From: Pelagibius sp048268885
GTDB taxonomy: Bacteria; Pseudomonadota; Alphaproteobacteria; Kiloniellales; Kiloniellaceae
Length of the DNA stretch: 64,000 nt
Assembly: GCA_048268885.1 (NCBI GenBank)
Contig: JBLWUP010000008.1
Location: 1 to 64,000, forward strand
Reading direction: 5' to 3'
Part shown: in pieces, positions 18,751 to 27,167 of the stretch
How the letters are laid out: each line of letters opens with the position of its first letter
Position numbering within the stretch: position 1 is the stretch's first letter
Position numbers and translations under genes: made by a program
Notes under the pieces: generated by a model
Told to the model about the DNA's origin: nothing
The model's database searches: none
What the model saw: the letters and a program-made list of their open reading frames with translations, nothing else

Positions 18751-19173
18751 GCGGGGCCTCGAAGGAGACGACAGCCGGCAAAGCCGCGTTGCGTCGGAAG
18801 AAACGAACTCAGACCGCTGCAGCAGCGGTACCGGCCCTAGGTATCACTCTCACGGCAAATCCGCAAAGCCTGGCGCCGGCGTCCCGGCAAAGTCGCCGGC
18901 GTGACCCTTCAGGCGTTCCATTGGTTTGATGAGGATACCTGTCACATTTCACCTAGAAAACTAATCAACATAATTAAGAAGTTTTTCAGAAGAGCCTCAT
19001 AAATTGTATTTGCCTAGAGTAATACACGTGAATCAATCGGCGGTCGAATGCCGCCCGCTGAAAACTTGGGATCCAATTGAATAGCCGTCCCTCGCACCCG
19101 ATCACGAGCCCGCTGAGGGGCTTGAGCCACGGGGAGAGTCTGCGGCCGCCGCATTTTTCGCCGGGAGAATGAA
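18751..19173. other. Intergenic region between gltX and the globin chemoreceptor
   Basis: This divergent 423-base region becomes AT-rich at 18930-19040 and presumably carries the chemoreceptor promoter. No flagellar sigma-28 consensus and no gene are evident. Confidence 0.4.
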
Positions 19174-20835
19174 ATGTCTGAGTCCGTGGCACGCGCCAAG
19201 AAACTTGCCTATCTGCGCATTGATGATGAGGCGCGAAGCCTGCTGAGTGAGTTCCGACCGTTCGTCGAGAAGCTGATTCCGACGGTTCTGAACGATTTCT
19301 ACGCACATATCAGCGAAGAAGACGAACTCAGCTCGATGTTCGTCAACGAAGCGCATGTCGCTCATGCCCGCGAGGCGCAGGCCAAGCACTGGATGCGCAT
19401 GTTCTCCGGCGCGTTCGATGACGAATACTTCGCCTCGGTCAACCGTATCGGCAAGGCGCACTGTCAGCTGGGCCTGCAGCCGGGCTGGTACATCGGTGGT
19501 TACGGCCTGGTGAAGCAGGCGCTCATCGATGCGGTGCTTGCCGATACCGTGAATTCGCGGAGCCTCAATGCGAAGGGGCGCGTGAGAAAGGCCAGCAAGC
19601 TGATCCAGGCCATCGACAAGGCGATCTCGCTGGACATGGACCTGGCGATCTCCGTCTACCTGGCCGAAAAGGACGCCGACTTCTCGCGCCGGCTCAACGA
19701 TCTGGCGGATCAGTTCAGTGAGGTGATCGCCGCGATCACGGGCGCCTTGTCGAAGTCCTCCGAGGGCCTCTCCGCCGAAGCCGAAGGGCTGCAGCGCAAC
19801 TCCGAGGGCACCTCGACCCAGGCGGCCAACGCCAAGAACGGCGCCGAGGAGGCCAACGCCAATGCCCAGGCCGTTGCCGCCGCGGTGGAGGAACTCTCCG
19901 CGTCGATCGGCGAAATCGCCTCCCAGGTTTCCGATGCCGCACGCGTGACCGACGATGCGGTCACCAAAGCCTCCAACATGACCGAGAGCGTCGCCGGCCT
20001 TAACGAGGCCGCCGAGAAGGTCGGCGGCATCGTGCGTCTCATCGAGGAGATTGCCGAGCAGACCAACCTGCTGGCGCTCAACGCCACCATCGAGGCGGCG
20101 CGCGCGGGCGAGGCCGGCAAGGGTTTCGCCGTCGTTGCCGGCGAGGTGAAGTCGCTGGCGCAGCAGACCGCCAATGCCACCGGCGAAATCGCCGGCCATG
20201 TGCGGGCGATCCAGGAAGCGACCTCCGGCGTCGGCAGCCAGATCGATGATATCTCGAAGGCGATCGGGCAGATGGGCCAGACCTCCAACGCCATCGCCTC
20301 GGCGATCGAGGAGCAGACCTCCGTGACGCACGAAATTTCGCGCAGCGTCACCGAAACTTCGACCGGTGTCGGCGCCGTGCTGGAAGCCATGCAATCGGTG
20401 TCGACGGCCGCGGCCGAGACTCAGCAGAGCGCGGGCTCGGTGACCACCGCTTCCGGCGACGTGCGAGAGAAGGCGGGCGAACTGGACAGCCAGTCCAAGG
20501 TCTTCATCGACCGGATCCGCCACGCCGACCGCCGCAAGGAGACGCGCGACGAAATCGATAGCCGTTGCTCGGTGACGATCAACGGCACCACTGTCGAGGC
20601 CCGCATGATCGATCTCTCGCCGTCCGGCGCCGCCATCCGCGCGGACGGCACCAAGGTCGAGCAGGGCGCCAAGGCGGTGCTGCAGATCGATGGCTTCAAC
20701 GAGCGCCTTGAAGGCGATGTGGTCGGCACCACCGTGAACCGCATCTCCCTGAAATTCCGGCCACGGATCGCGGCCTCCGTGGTCGAGAAAATGCGCAACG
20801 AGAAAAGCGGCGGCAAGCCCGGCAAGGCGGCCTAA
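19174..20835 (+). CDS. Globin-coupled methyl-accepting chemotaxis protein with C-terminal PilZ domain
   Basis: A soluble receptor of 553 residues without transmembrane segments. Residues 1-165 match the globin-coupled sensor fold (HemAT type); His96 in RIGKAHCQLGLQPGWYIGGY is the probable proximal haem ligand. Residues about 180-445 are a coiled-coil signalling domain with the conserved hairpin EQTNLLALNATIEAARAGE (295-313) that contacts CheA/CheW. Residues about 450-545 form a PilZ domain with RKETR (454-458) and DLSPSG (480-485), both c-di-GMP motifs intact. It probably links oxygen sensing to motility with modulation by c-di-GMP. A strong terminator follows. Confidence 0.92.
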   Translation: MSESVARAKKLAYLRIDDEARSLLSEFRPFVEKLIPTVLNDFYAHISEEDELSSMFVNEAHVAHAREAQAKHWMRMFSGAFDDEYFASVNRIGKAHCQLGLQPGWYIGGYGLVKQALIDAVLADTVNSRSLNAKGRVRKASKLIQAIDKAISLDMDLAISVYLAEKDADFSRRLNDLADQFSEVIAAITGALSKSSEGLSAEAEGLQRNSEGTSTQAANAKNGAEEANANAQAVAAAVEELSASIGEIASQVSDAARVTDDAVTKASNMTESVAGLNEAAEKVGGIVRLIEEIAEQTNLLALNATIEAARAGEAGKGFAVVAGEVKSLAQQTANATGEIAGHVRAIQEATSGVGSQIDDISKAIGQMGQTSNAIASAIEEQTSVTHEISRSVTETSTGVGAVLEAMQSVSTAAAETQQSAGSVTTASGDVREKAGELDSQSKVFIDRIRHADRRKETRDEIDSRCSVTINGTTVEARMIDLSPSGAAIRADGTKVEQGAKAVLQIDGFNERLEGDVVGTTVNRISLKFRPRIAASVVEKMRNEKSGGKPGKAA

Positions 20836-20881
20836 GGACTCCGCGGAACTGGCACCCCGCCTGCTTTTGACGATTTCCCAT

Positions 20882-20917
20882 GAAGCCCGGCGGCCTGTAA
20901 CAGGGCCGCCGGGCTTC
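20882..20917 (+). terminator. Rho-independent-type terminator of the globin chemoreceptor gene
   Basis: A perfect 14-bp stem (20882-20895 with 20904-20917) with an 8-base loop lies 46 bases after the stop codon, followed by CTTCTGT, a weak T tract. Confidence 0.8.
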
Positions 20918-21252
20918 CTTCTGTAAAAGCGCCCCTTCTCTCCATCAAGCCAACGCCGATCCTCTGGATTCAGCAATCGTACAACTTCTGCTGGCGTGTC
21001 GTCCGGCGGTTCGCCCTGACCGTCGGATATCCACAAAAAATTTGTAGTCTTTCGGATGCCAGTTAATTCTTTGGTCAGAATTTCACGGCCAGACTGATTG
21101 AACACAATTGTATTGTTAATCGTTGTTCGCGGCGCCTGTGCGCCCTAACGATTTCCTGACAATGAAGGACTGGCGTAGCGACCGGGACACGTCTGACGTC
21201 TCCTTGTTTCGGCGAGTTTTTCTCGTGCGCCTAGAAAGATAGGGATTTTTGC
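20918..21252. other. Intergenic region upstream of the second chemoreceptor
   Basis: This 335-base gap is AT-rich at 21035-21125 and contains the dyad ACAATTGT near 21103. A promoter is likely here. No open reading frame is supported. Confidence 0.4.
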
Positions 21253-22758
21253 ATGTTGGTATCGTTCCGTCGCCACAGTGCGGCAGCGCCTTCATCCAGC
21301 CGCAGCGGCCTGTTGCAGATGATGGAGGCTCTGCCGACGGCGGTGATGACCTGCGACCTGGGGGACTTTCGCATTACTTACGCCAACCGGGCCTCCCATG
21401 AACTGTTGCGGGCGCTGCAGTCGGTCCTGCCCTTTCCCGCGGAGGAGATCGTCGGCAAGTCGGTGGACATGTTCCACAAGGACCCGCAGCGGATCCGCGA
21501 CATCCTGGCCGACCCCGGGCAGCTGCCGTGGAAGTCCCGCTTCGCCTTCGGCGCGGAGTACATGTCGGTCGAGGTGACCGCGATCATGGACGAGCGCGGC
21601 CGCTATGTCGGGCCGCTGCTGTCCTGGAACGTGGTGACCGACGTCGTCCACAAGGAGCAGGAGACCGAGCGCCTGCTGAGCATGCTGGATCAGACCCCGG
21701 TCAACGTCATGATGGCCGACAAGGACAGCCTGGAGCTCATCTACCTCAACAAGACCAGCAGGGATACGCTGCGTCCCCTGGAACACCTTCTGCCGGTGCG
21801 CGTGGACGATCTCAAGGGCACCTGCATCGACGTGTTCCACAAGAACCCGCGCATGCAGCGCGAACTGCTGGCCGATCCGTCGCGGCTGCCGCACAACGCC
21901 AAGATCACGCTGGGTGACGAGATCCTCGACCTGCGCATGTCCGCTGTGATGGACAAGGCCGGCACCTATATCGGGCCGATGGTCACCTGGTCGGTGGCGA
22001 CGCAGCGTGAGCGCCTGGCCGACGATTTCGAGTCCGGCGTCGGGCAGGTCGTCGAGGCGGTCTCTGTCTCGGCCGCGCAGGTGAAGGGCAACGCCGACAA
22101 GTTGACCAGTACCGCCGCGGAGACCCGCGCCCAGGCAAACTCCGTCGCCGCGGCCTCGGAGCAGTTGACCGCTTCCGTGCAGGAGATCGCGCGCCAGACG
22201 ACCCAGTGCTCCCAGGTGGCCGGGCGCGCCGTGGACGAGGCCGAGCGCTCGAGCAGGCTGGTGACCGGCCTCTCCGAGGCGGCCGAGAAGATCGGCGAGG
22301 TCGTGAAGCTGATCTCCGATATCGCCGAGCAGACCAACCTGCTGGCCTTGAACGCCACCATCGAGGCGGCGCGGGCCGGCGAGGCGGGCAAGGGCTTTGC
22401 CGTGGTGGCCAACGAAGTGAAGTCCCTGGCGACGCAGACCGGCCGGGCGACGCAGGATATCGCCACCCAGGTGTCCGAGATCCAGGGCTCCACCACCGAT
22501 GCGGTACAGGCCATCGCCGCGATCTCCGGCGTGATCGACGAGATCAGCGAAGTGACGACGGCGATCTCCGCCGCCGTCGAAGAGCAGGAAGCCGCGACGC
22601 AGGAGGTCACCGGCAACATCGTCGGCGTCTCTCAGGCATCGGGGGAAACGGGCTCTTCGGCCGACGACCTGCTGGCCGCGGCGACGGACCTCGGCGGCCA
22701 GGCCGACGACCTGAAGCTTCGGGTGGCTCAGTTCCTGGAAGAAGTGCGCGCCAGCTGA
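21253..22758 (+). CDS. Soluble methyl-accepting chemotaxis protein with two PAS-like domains
   Basis: The 501-residue receptor lacks membrane segments. Two PAS-like modules (about residues 18-125 and 140-250) share an unusual internal motif: DMFHKDPQRIRDILADP and DVFHKNPRMQRELLADP, so they arose by duplication. The signalling domain follows, with the hairpin EQTNLLALNATIEAARAGE near residue 360. Such receptors sense internal redox or energy state or small ligands; the cofactor here is unknown. The gene lies 417 bases after another soluble receptor, with its own promoter region. Confidence 0.9.
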   Translation: MLVSFRRHSAAAPSSSRSGLLQMMEALPTAVMTCDLGDFRITYANRASHELLRALQSVLPFPAEEIVGKSVDMFHKDPQRIRDILADPGQLPWKSRFAFGAEYMSVEVTAIMDERGRYVGPLLSWNVVTDVVHKEQETERLLSMLDQTPVNVMMADKDSLELIYLNKTSRDTLRPLEHLLPVRVDDLKGTCIDVFHKNPRMQRELLADPSRLPHNAKITLGDEILDLRMSAVMDKAGTYIGPMVTWSVATQRERLADDFESGVGQVVEAVSVSAAQVKGNADKLTSTAAETRAQANSVAAASEQLTASVQEIARQTTQCSQVAGRAVDEAERSSRLVTGLSEAAEKIGEVVKLISDIAEQTNLLALNATIEAARAGEAGKGFAVVANEVKSLATQTGRATQDIATQVSEIQGSTTDAVQAIAAISGVIDEISEVTTAISAAVEEQEAATQEVTGNIVGVSQASGETGSSADDLLAAATDLGGQADDLKLRVAQFLEEVRAS

Positions 22759-22765
22759 GGCGGGT

Positions 22766-22815
22766 GACCGCCCGCTTTACGCGGGGCCGCGACCGCCCGC
22801 TTTACGCGGGCCCGC
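22766..22815. repeat. 25-bp tandem duplication spanning the nadE stop codon
   Basis: Units 22766-22790 and 22791-22815 differ at one position. The nadE stop codon (22802-22804) lies in the second unit, and its copy lies 25 bases further downstream of nadE in another frame. Confidence 0.85.
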
Positions 22816-24514
22816 GAAACGCGTTGGTGATCGGGTAGCGGCGGTCCTTGCCGAAGGCGCGGCGGGTGATCTTCACGCCCGGGCAGGCCTGGCGGCGCTT
22901 GTACTCGGCCAACTCCAGCATGTGCCAGACGCGGTTCACCAGCTGGCGGTCATGGCCGCGCGCGGCGATGACGTCGACGCTTTCCTCGCCTTCGATCAGG
23001 CCGCGCAGGATGTCGTCCAGCACCGGGTAGGGCGGCAGGCTGTCCTCGTCCTTCTGGTCGGGCTTCAACTCGGCCGAGGGCGGCTTGGTGATGATGCGTT
23101 CGGGAATGACCCGGCCGGCGGGGCCGAGCGCGCCCGGCGGCAGCGCCTGATTGCGCCAGCGCGCCAGCTCGAAGACCATGGTCTTGTAGAGGTCCTTCAT
23201 CGGATTGAAGCCGCCCACCATGTCACCGTACAGCGTGGCATAGCCGACCGAGACCTCCGACTTGTTGCCGGTCGAAAGCACCATGTAGCCGAGCTTGTTG
23301 GAGATCGCCATCAGGGTCAGACCGCGCGAGCGCGCCTGGATGTTCTCTTCCGTCGTGTCGCCCGCATTGGCTGCGGGGGCATAGCCGTTGAGGATCGGCT
23401 GCAGCATCTCGCCGAAGGCTTTCATCGCCGGCTCGATGGAGACGCTGTCGATTTCGACGCCCATCAGCTGCGCGGCTTCCGCGGCATCGTCCAGGCTTTC
23501 CTGGCTGGTGTAGGGCGAGGGCATCATCACGGTGTGGACCCGCTCCGGCCCCAGGGCGTCGACCGCCACGGCGGCGGTCAGCGCCGAGTCCACGCCACCG
23601 GAAAGGCCCAGGATGACGCCGGGAAAGCGGTTTTTGTTCACGTAGTCGCGCAGGCCCAGGATCAGCGCGCGGTAGGCCAGCTCCAATTCGCTGTCCGGCG
23701 CCACCTGCCGTCCCGGCGCCGCGGCCCAGCCGTTTCCATTCTTCCCGGGGCCACGTCGCCATTCGACCACCTCCAGCGCTTCCTCGAAGGCGGGCAGCTG
23801 GACCGGCAGGCCGTGGTCGGCGTTGAGGATGAAGGAGGCGCCGTCGAAGACCAGCTCGTCCTGGCCGCCGACCTGGTTCACGTAGATCAGCGGCAGGCCG
23901 GTTTCGGTGACGCGCTGCACGGCGAGCTGCGTGCGCTCTTCGATCTTGTCCAGCTCGAAGGGCGAGCCGTTGATGACCACCAGGATCTCCGCGCCGGATT
24001 CCTCCAGGCACTCGCTGACGTCGGGGAACCACATGTCTTCGCAGACCATGACCCCCAGACGCACGCCGCGGAAGTTCACCGGGCCAGGCAGGGGGCCGGC
24101 GCCGAAGACGCGCTTTTCGTCGAAGACGCCGTAGTTCGGCAGCTCGTGCTTGGTGCGGTGGGTGACGACCTTGCCGCCGTCCAGCACGTAGGCGGTGTTG
24201 AAGACCTTGCCGAAGAGCGGCGGCTTGGCCGCCGGGTCCTGGCGCCAGGGCCCGCCGATGATCATGCCCGGGCCGCCGTCGGCGGTGTCGTCGGCCAGCG
24301 CCTCGATCGCGGCCTCGGCGGCTTCGAGGAACATCGGCTTCAGCACCAGGTCTTCGGTGGGATAGCCGGTAATGACCATCTCCGAGGCGACCACCAGCTC
24401 GGCGCCCGCGGCCGCGGCCTCGGCCCGCGCCTTGCGCAGCAGGGCCAAGTTGCCGGCGATGTCCCCCATGGTGGGGTTGCATTGCGCAAGCGCGATCTTC
24501 AGAGCGTCAGCCAT
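22802..24514 (-). CDS. nadE: Glutamine-dependent NAD+ synthetase
   Basis: The enzyme converts nicotinate adenine dinucleotide to NAD+ using glutamine and ATP. The 570-residue protein joins an N-terminal nitrilase-type glutaminase (catalytic Glu in SEMVITGYP, Lys in TKHELPNYGVFDE, Cys in VMVCEDMWFPD) to a C-terminal synthetase with the ATP pyrophosphatase loop LGLSGGVDSAL near residue 302. The length matches the two-domain NadE. It is the third gene of a minus-strand unit pncB-sufE-nadE, which places two NAD salvage or synthesis steps together. Confidence 0.96.
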   Translation of the reverse strand: MADALKIALAQCNPTMGDIAGNLALLRKARAEAAAAGAELVVASEMVITGYPTEDLVLKPMFLEAAEAAIEALADDTADGGPGMIIGGPWRQDPAAKPPLFGKVFNTAYVLDGGKVVTHRTKHELPNYGVFDEKRVFGAGPLPGPVNFRGVRLGVMVCEDMWFPDVSECLEESGAEILVVINGSPFELDKIEERTQLAVQRVTETGLPLIYVNQVGGQDELVFDGASFILNADHGLPVQLPAFEEALEVVEWRRGPGKNGNGWAAAPGRQVAPDSELELAYRALILGLRDYVNKNRFPGVILGLSGGVDSALTAAVAVDALGPERVHTVMMPSPYTSQESLDDAAEAAQLMGVEIDSVSIEPAMKAFGEMLQPILNGYAPAANAGDTTEENIQARSRGLTLMAISNKLGYMVLSTGNKSEVSVGYATLYGDMVGGFNPMKDLYKTMVFELARWRNQALPPGALGPAGRVIPERIITKPPSAELKPDQKDEDSLPPYPVLDDILRGLIEGEESVDVIAARGHDRQLVNRVWHMLELAEYKRRQACPGVKITRRAFGKDRRYPITNAFRGPA

Positions 24515-24596
24515 ATGAAAGTCTTACCCCGGCCCCGGCGGAGCGGCAAGGCGGTGCCGAGCAACCCTGGTTTGCGTCAGGCGCCGGCAGCGGTCT

Positions 24597-25058
24597 TCAG
24601 GCTTCGCCCTGGGCCTCTTGCACGGCCAGGGCGCGGATACGCTCGACCATGGAATAGAGGCCGTTGGCCCGGTTGGGGCTCAGCTGCTGCTCGAAGCCGA
24701 GCCGGCTGATGGCTTCCTTGATGTCCACCGCCAGGATCTCCTGCGGCGTGCGGCCGTCGTAGATCTCCAGCAGCACGGCGATGAGGCCCTTGACGATGTG
24801 GGCGTCGCTGTCGGCGATGAAATGCAGGGTCGCGGGCGGGCCGGGGCGGACCTCGTCGACGATCCAGACCTGGCTGGTGCAGCCGCGCACCTTGGTCTCC
24901 TCCGTCTTCAGGGCCTCGTCCATGGGATCCAGCTTGCGCCCCAGGTCGATGAGATAGCGGAAGCGGTCCTCCCAGTCGTCCAGGAAGGAGAAGTTGTCGA
25001 TCAGCTCCTCGATCCTGGAATCTGCCGAAGGGGTATCAGTGGCTGTTGAATCAGTCAT
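24597..25058 (-). CDS. SufE family protein (cysteine desulfurase sulfur acceptor)
   Basis: The 153-residue protein is a SufE fold. The acceptor Cys lies in VRGCTSQVW, where it receives sulfane sulfur from a SufS-type desulfurase for Fe-S cluster assembly. The motif DRFRYLIDLGRKLDP near the N-terminus is typical. No suf cluster is adjacent; the gene instead lies 24 bases after pncB and 82 bases before nadE. Confidence 0.92.
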   Translation of the reverse strand: MTDSTATDTPSADSRIEELIDNFSFLDDWEDRFRYLIDLGRKLDPMDEALKTEETKVRGCTSQVWIVDEVRPGPPATLHFIADSDAHIVKGLIAVLLEIYDGRTPQEILAVDIKEAISRLGFEQQLSPNRANGLYSMVERIRALAVQEAQGEA

Positions 25059-25082
25059 GGACCGGGTTATCGGACAGCGGGG

Positions 25083-26264
25083 CTAGCGGCGCAACAGGAA
25101 CTCGCGGCCGACCTTCACCCGCGGCACGCCGTCGTATTCGACGACATCGGCGGTGGCATAGGTCTCGGACCACTTGCTCGGCAGGTAGGAGCCGGTACCG
25201 ATGACGTCGACCGGGGCCTTGGCCTCGGCCATGAGGCGGCACTTGGCCGGACCGAAGCCGGAGGAGGCGACGATCTTCACCTTCTGGAAGCCTTCGCGGT
25301 TCAGGCACTCGCGCATGCGCCAGACCGCGGCGGCGGAGACGCCGGCGCCGACCAGGTAGCGCAGTTCGTCGTCGGAGCGGTAGCCGCGCAGGGCGCCCGG
25401 CGCGTTGCGTTCCAGCACCGCATAGGACTCCGGCGGATCCAGACCTTCGATGAAGCGGCCGCCGGGGGTGTCGATGCGCACCGCAAGGCTGCCCTCGGCG
25501 GCGCGCTGCGGAAAGCGGCGGCAGCAGGTCAGGGCGTCGGTCACTTCCCGCGCGAAGTAGTCGACCAGCACGGTCATCGGCTCGTCGGGGAAAGTCTCGT
25601 CGTACATTTCCGCCGCGCGCAGCGTGCTGCCGGCGTAGCCGATGAAGGCGTGGGGCATGGTGCCGCGCCCGGCATCGACGCCGAAGTAGTGGGCAGTGGC
25701 GTCCGTCGCATTGCCGATGAAGCCGACCGCGCCGACCTTGCGCCGGGCCCGCTCGGAGCCGACGGAGGCGGCATAGGCCATCAGTTCTGACATCTCCGTG
25801 CCGGCGCAGTGGCGCGCGTCCATGGCCAGGAAGGCCGCCTTGGGCAGGTCGGCGCACATGGTGTAGGCATTGTAGGCGGCGACGCAGGCCGGTCCCAGCT
25901 TCTGCAGCAGCAGCGTTTCCAGATCCGCCAGCTGCGACAGAGGGCCGGTGACGTAGAACATCGGCTCACCGGCGCCGACCCACTTGCCTTCGGGATAGCG
26001 CAGGTCGACCTCGAAGGTGACGCCGCGGCGCTGGCCGATTTCCGTCAGCCAGTCGATGGCCAGCCGTGGCGCCGAGATGACCGGACGGCGCATAAAGATG
26101 GCATAGGTCGCCTTCATGTCGCCGAAGCGCTCCACGGCTTTGCGCGTGCGCTTGAAATAGACGTCGGTCCAGTCGGCGATGTCCGCCTCGGCGGTCGGCC
26201 AGCCGACGCCGCAGGCGGTGGCTTGGCCGTTGGGAGCTTTGGGACGGCTCGGGCCTTCAGGCAT
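25083..26264 (-). CDS. pncB: Nicotinate phosphoribosyltransferase family protein
   Basis: The enzyme would convert nicotinate and phosphoribosyl pyrophosphate to nicotinate mononucleotide for NAD salvage. The 393-residue sequence shows DWTDVYFKRTRKAVE near the N-terminus, FLAMDARHCAGTEM and an FGPAKCRLMAEA region near the phosphate-binding end, matching the alphaproteobacterial NAPRTase-like branch. A GGAAGGAA site precedes the ATG. It heads the operon that ends with nadE, which supports the assignment. A few related proteins act on other pyridine or quinolinate substrates. Confidence 0.82.
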   Translation of the reverse strand: MPEGPSRPKAPNGQATACGVGWPTAEADIADWTDVYFKRTRKAVERFGDMKATYAIFMRRPVISAPRLAIDWLTEIGQRRGVTFEVDLRYPEGKWVGAGEPMFYVTGPLSQLADLETLLLQKLGPACVAAYNAYTMCADLPKAAFLAMDARHCAGTEMSELMAYAASVGSERARRKVGAVGFIGNATDATAHYFGVDAGRGTMPHAFIGYAGSTLRAAEMYDETFPDEPMTVLVDYFAREVTDALTCCRRFPQRAAEGSLAVRIDTPGGRFIEGLDPPESYAVLERNAPGALRGYRSDDELRYLVGAGVSAAAVWRMRECLNREGFQKVKIVASSGFGPAKCRLMAEAKAPVDVIGTGSYLPSKWSETYATADVVEYDGVPRVKVGREFLLRR

Positions 26265-26429
26265 CGGGTTTCCTTCCGCAACTTGCCGCTTCAGGGCCTT
26301 CAGGGGCCCTCGCGTCTTGTGTTGCGGCGAAGTCTAGCGCGAAGCCCTGCCGCCCGACCAGAGGGCCGGGCGAATGGCTGGCCTGCAGAAGGCAGGAGGC
26401 TGGGCCGGAGCCCAAGCCGAAACTTAAGC

Positions 26430-26801
26430 TTAAGCGGCTCGGGCCCGGCCGCGGATCTCGGCGCGGCGCGCCTCGACGGCCTGCTCGGCGTGCTCACGGG
26501 CAATGCGCCGGATGTCGATGCGGCTAATGCCCATGTCGCGCAGTTCGCGGTCGTTGTAGCTGGCCAGCTCGCGCAGGACGCGACGCTCGGTTTCGCGCCG
26601 GGTCTGCAGGCCCGCGACCGCCGCCTCGATCTCCGTGGCGAGGTCTTCGCGGCTGAAGCCGATATCGGCCAGCAGGCGGTCGCTGCGCTTGGCCAGCGTC
26701 TCCCGCAGCGCCCGGCGTTCGCTGAGGCGGCTGAGGCGGTCGTAGAGGCCGATGAGCCAGGAGGCGCGCTTATGCGCCTGGGGGAGGGAAGTTGGGTTCA
26801 T
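26430..26801 (-). CDS. Protein with two DUF1127 units
   Basis: I place the start at the ATG at 26801, which follows GGAG by about 9 bases; a TTG lies two codons upstream. The 123-residue protein has two copies of the Arg-rich DUF1127 motif: SDRLLADIGFSREDL near residue 42 and NDRELRDMGISRIDI near residue 84. DUF1127 proteins are small Arg-rich proteins linked in some alphaproteobacteria to RNA turnover and phosphate or stress responses. The gene is isolated. Its end reads GCT TAA GCT TAA, a 6-bp repeat that gives a second in-frame stop. Confidence 0.85.
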   Translation of the reverse strand: MNPTSLPQAHKRASWLIGLYDRLSRLSERRALRETLAKRSDRLLADIGFSREDLATEIEAAVAGLQTRRETERRVLRELASYNDRELRDMGISRIDIRRIAREHAEQAVEARRAEIRGRARAA

Positions 26802-27167
26802 TGTCAAACTCCGTCGAAACGGACTTTTCCAACCCGGATATGTTGTTCTGAGGCCCGCAGCACGGCGGGCTGTTATCCGCTAGATAGGCTGGCGCCGGCC
26901 CACTGTCAACGGAAAATATTGCACCGCACAATAACACAGGAAACCCTTCCGCGGCGGCAGAGGTGTTGCGGATAGCATATTGAAATGATTGATAACTATC
27001 GATGGGTTGCCGGCGATTCTGCGGCCGGACAGACAAGGAAACGGCCGAGGATGCAGGCCTGTTGCTGCAATGCGGCATAAGTCGCAGTGGGGCCGGGGCG
27101 GCCGCCGCAGCTATTTGGGAAGGGGAAAAGCGGGGGCCCCTGACGAGGCCGCCATGGTGCCCTTGCT
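26802..27167. other. Intergenic region between the DUF1127 gene and DAHP synthase
   Basis: This 366-base stretch holds the presumed promoter of the DUF1127 gene in its AT-rich left part (26810-27010). The right part is GC-rich, with a weak hairpin near 27130-27155 that may end the DAHP synthase transcript. No coding sequence is supported. Confidence 0.4.
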
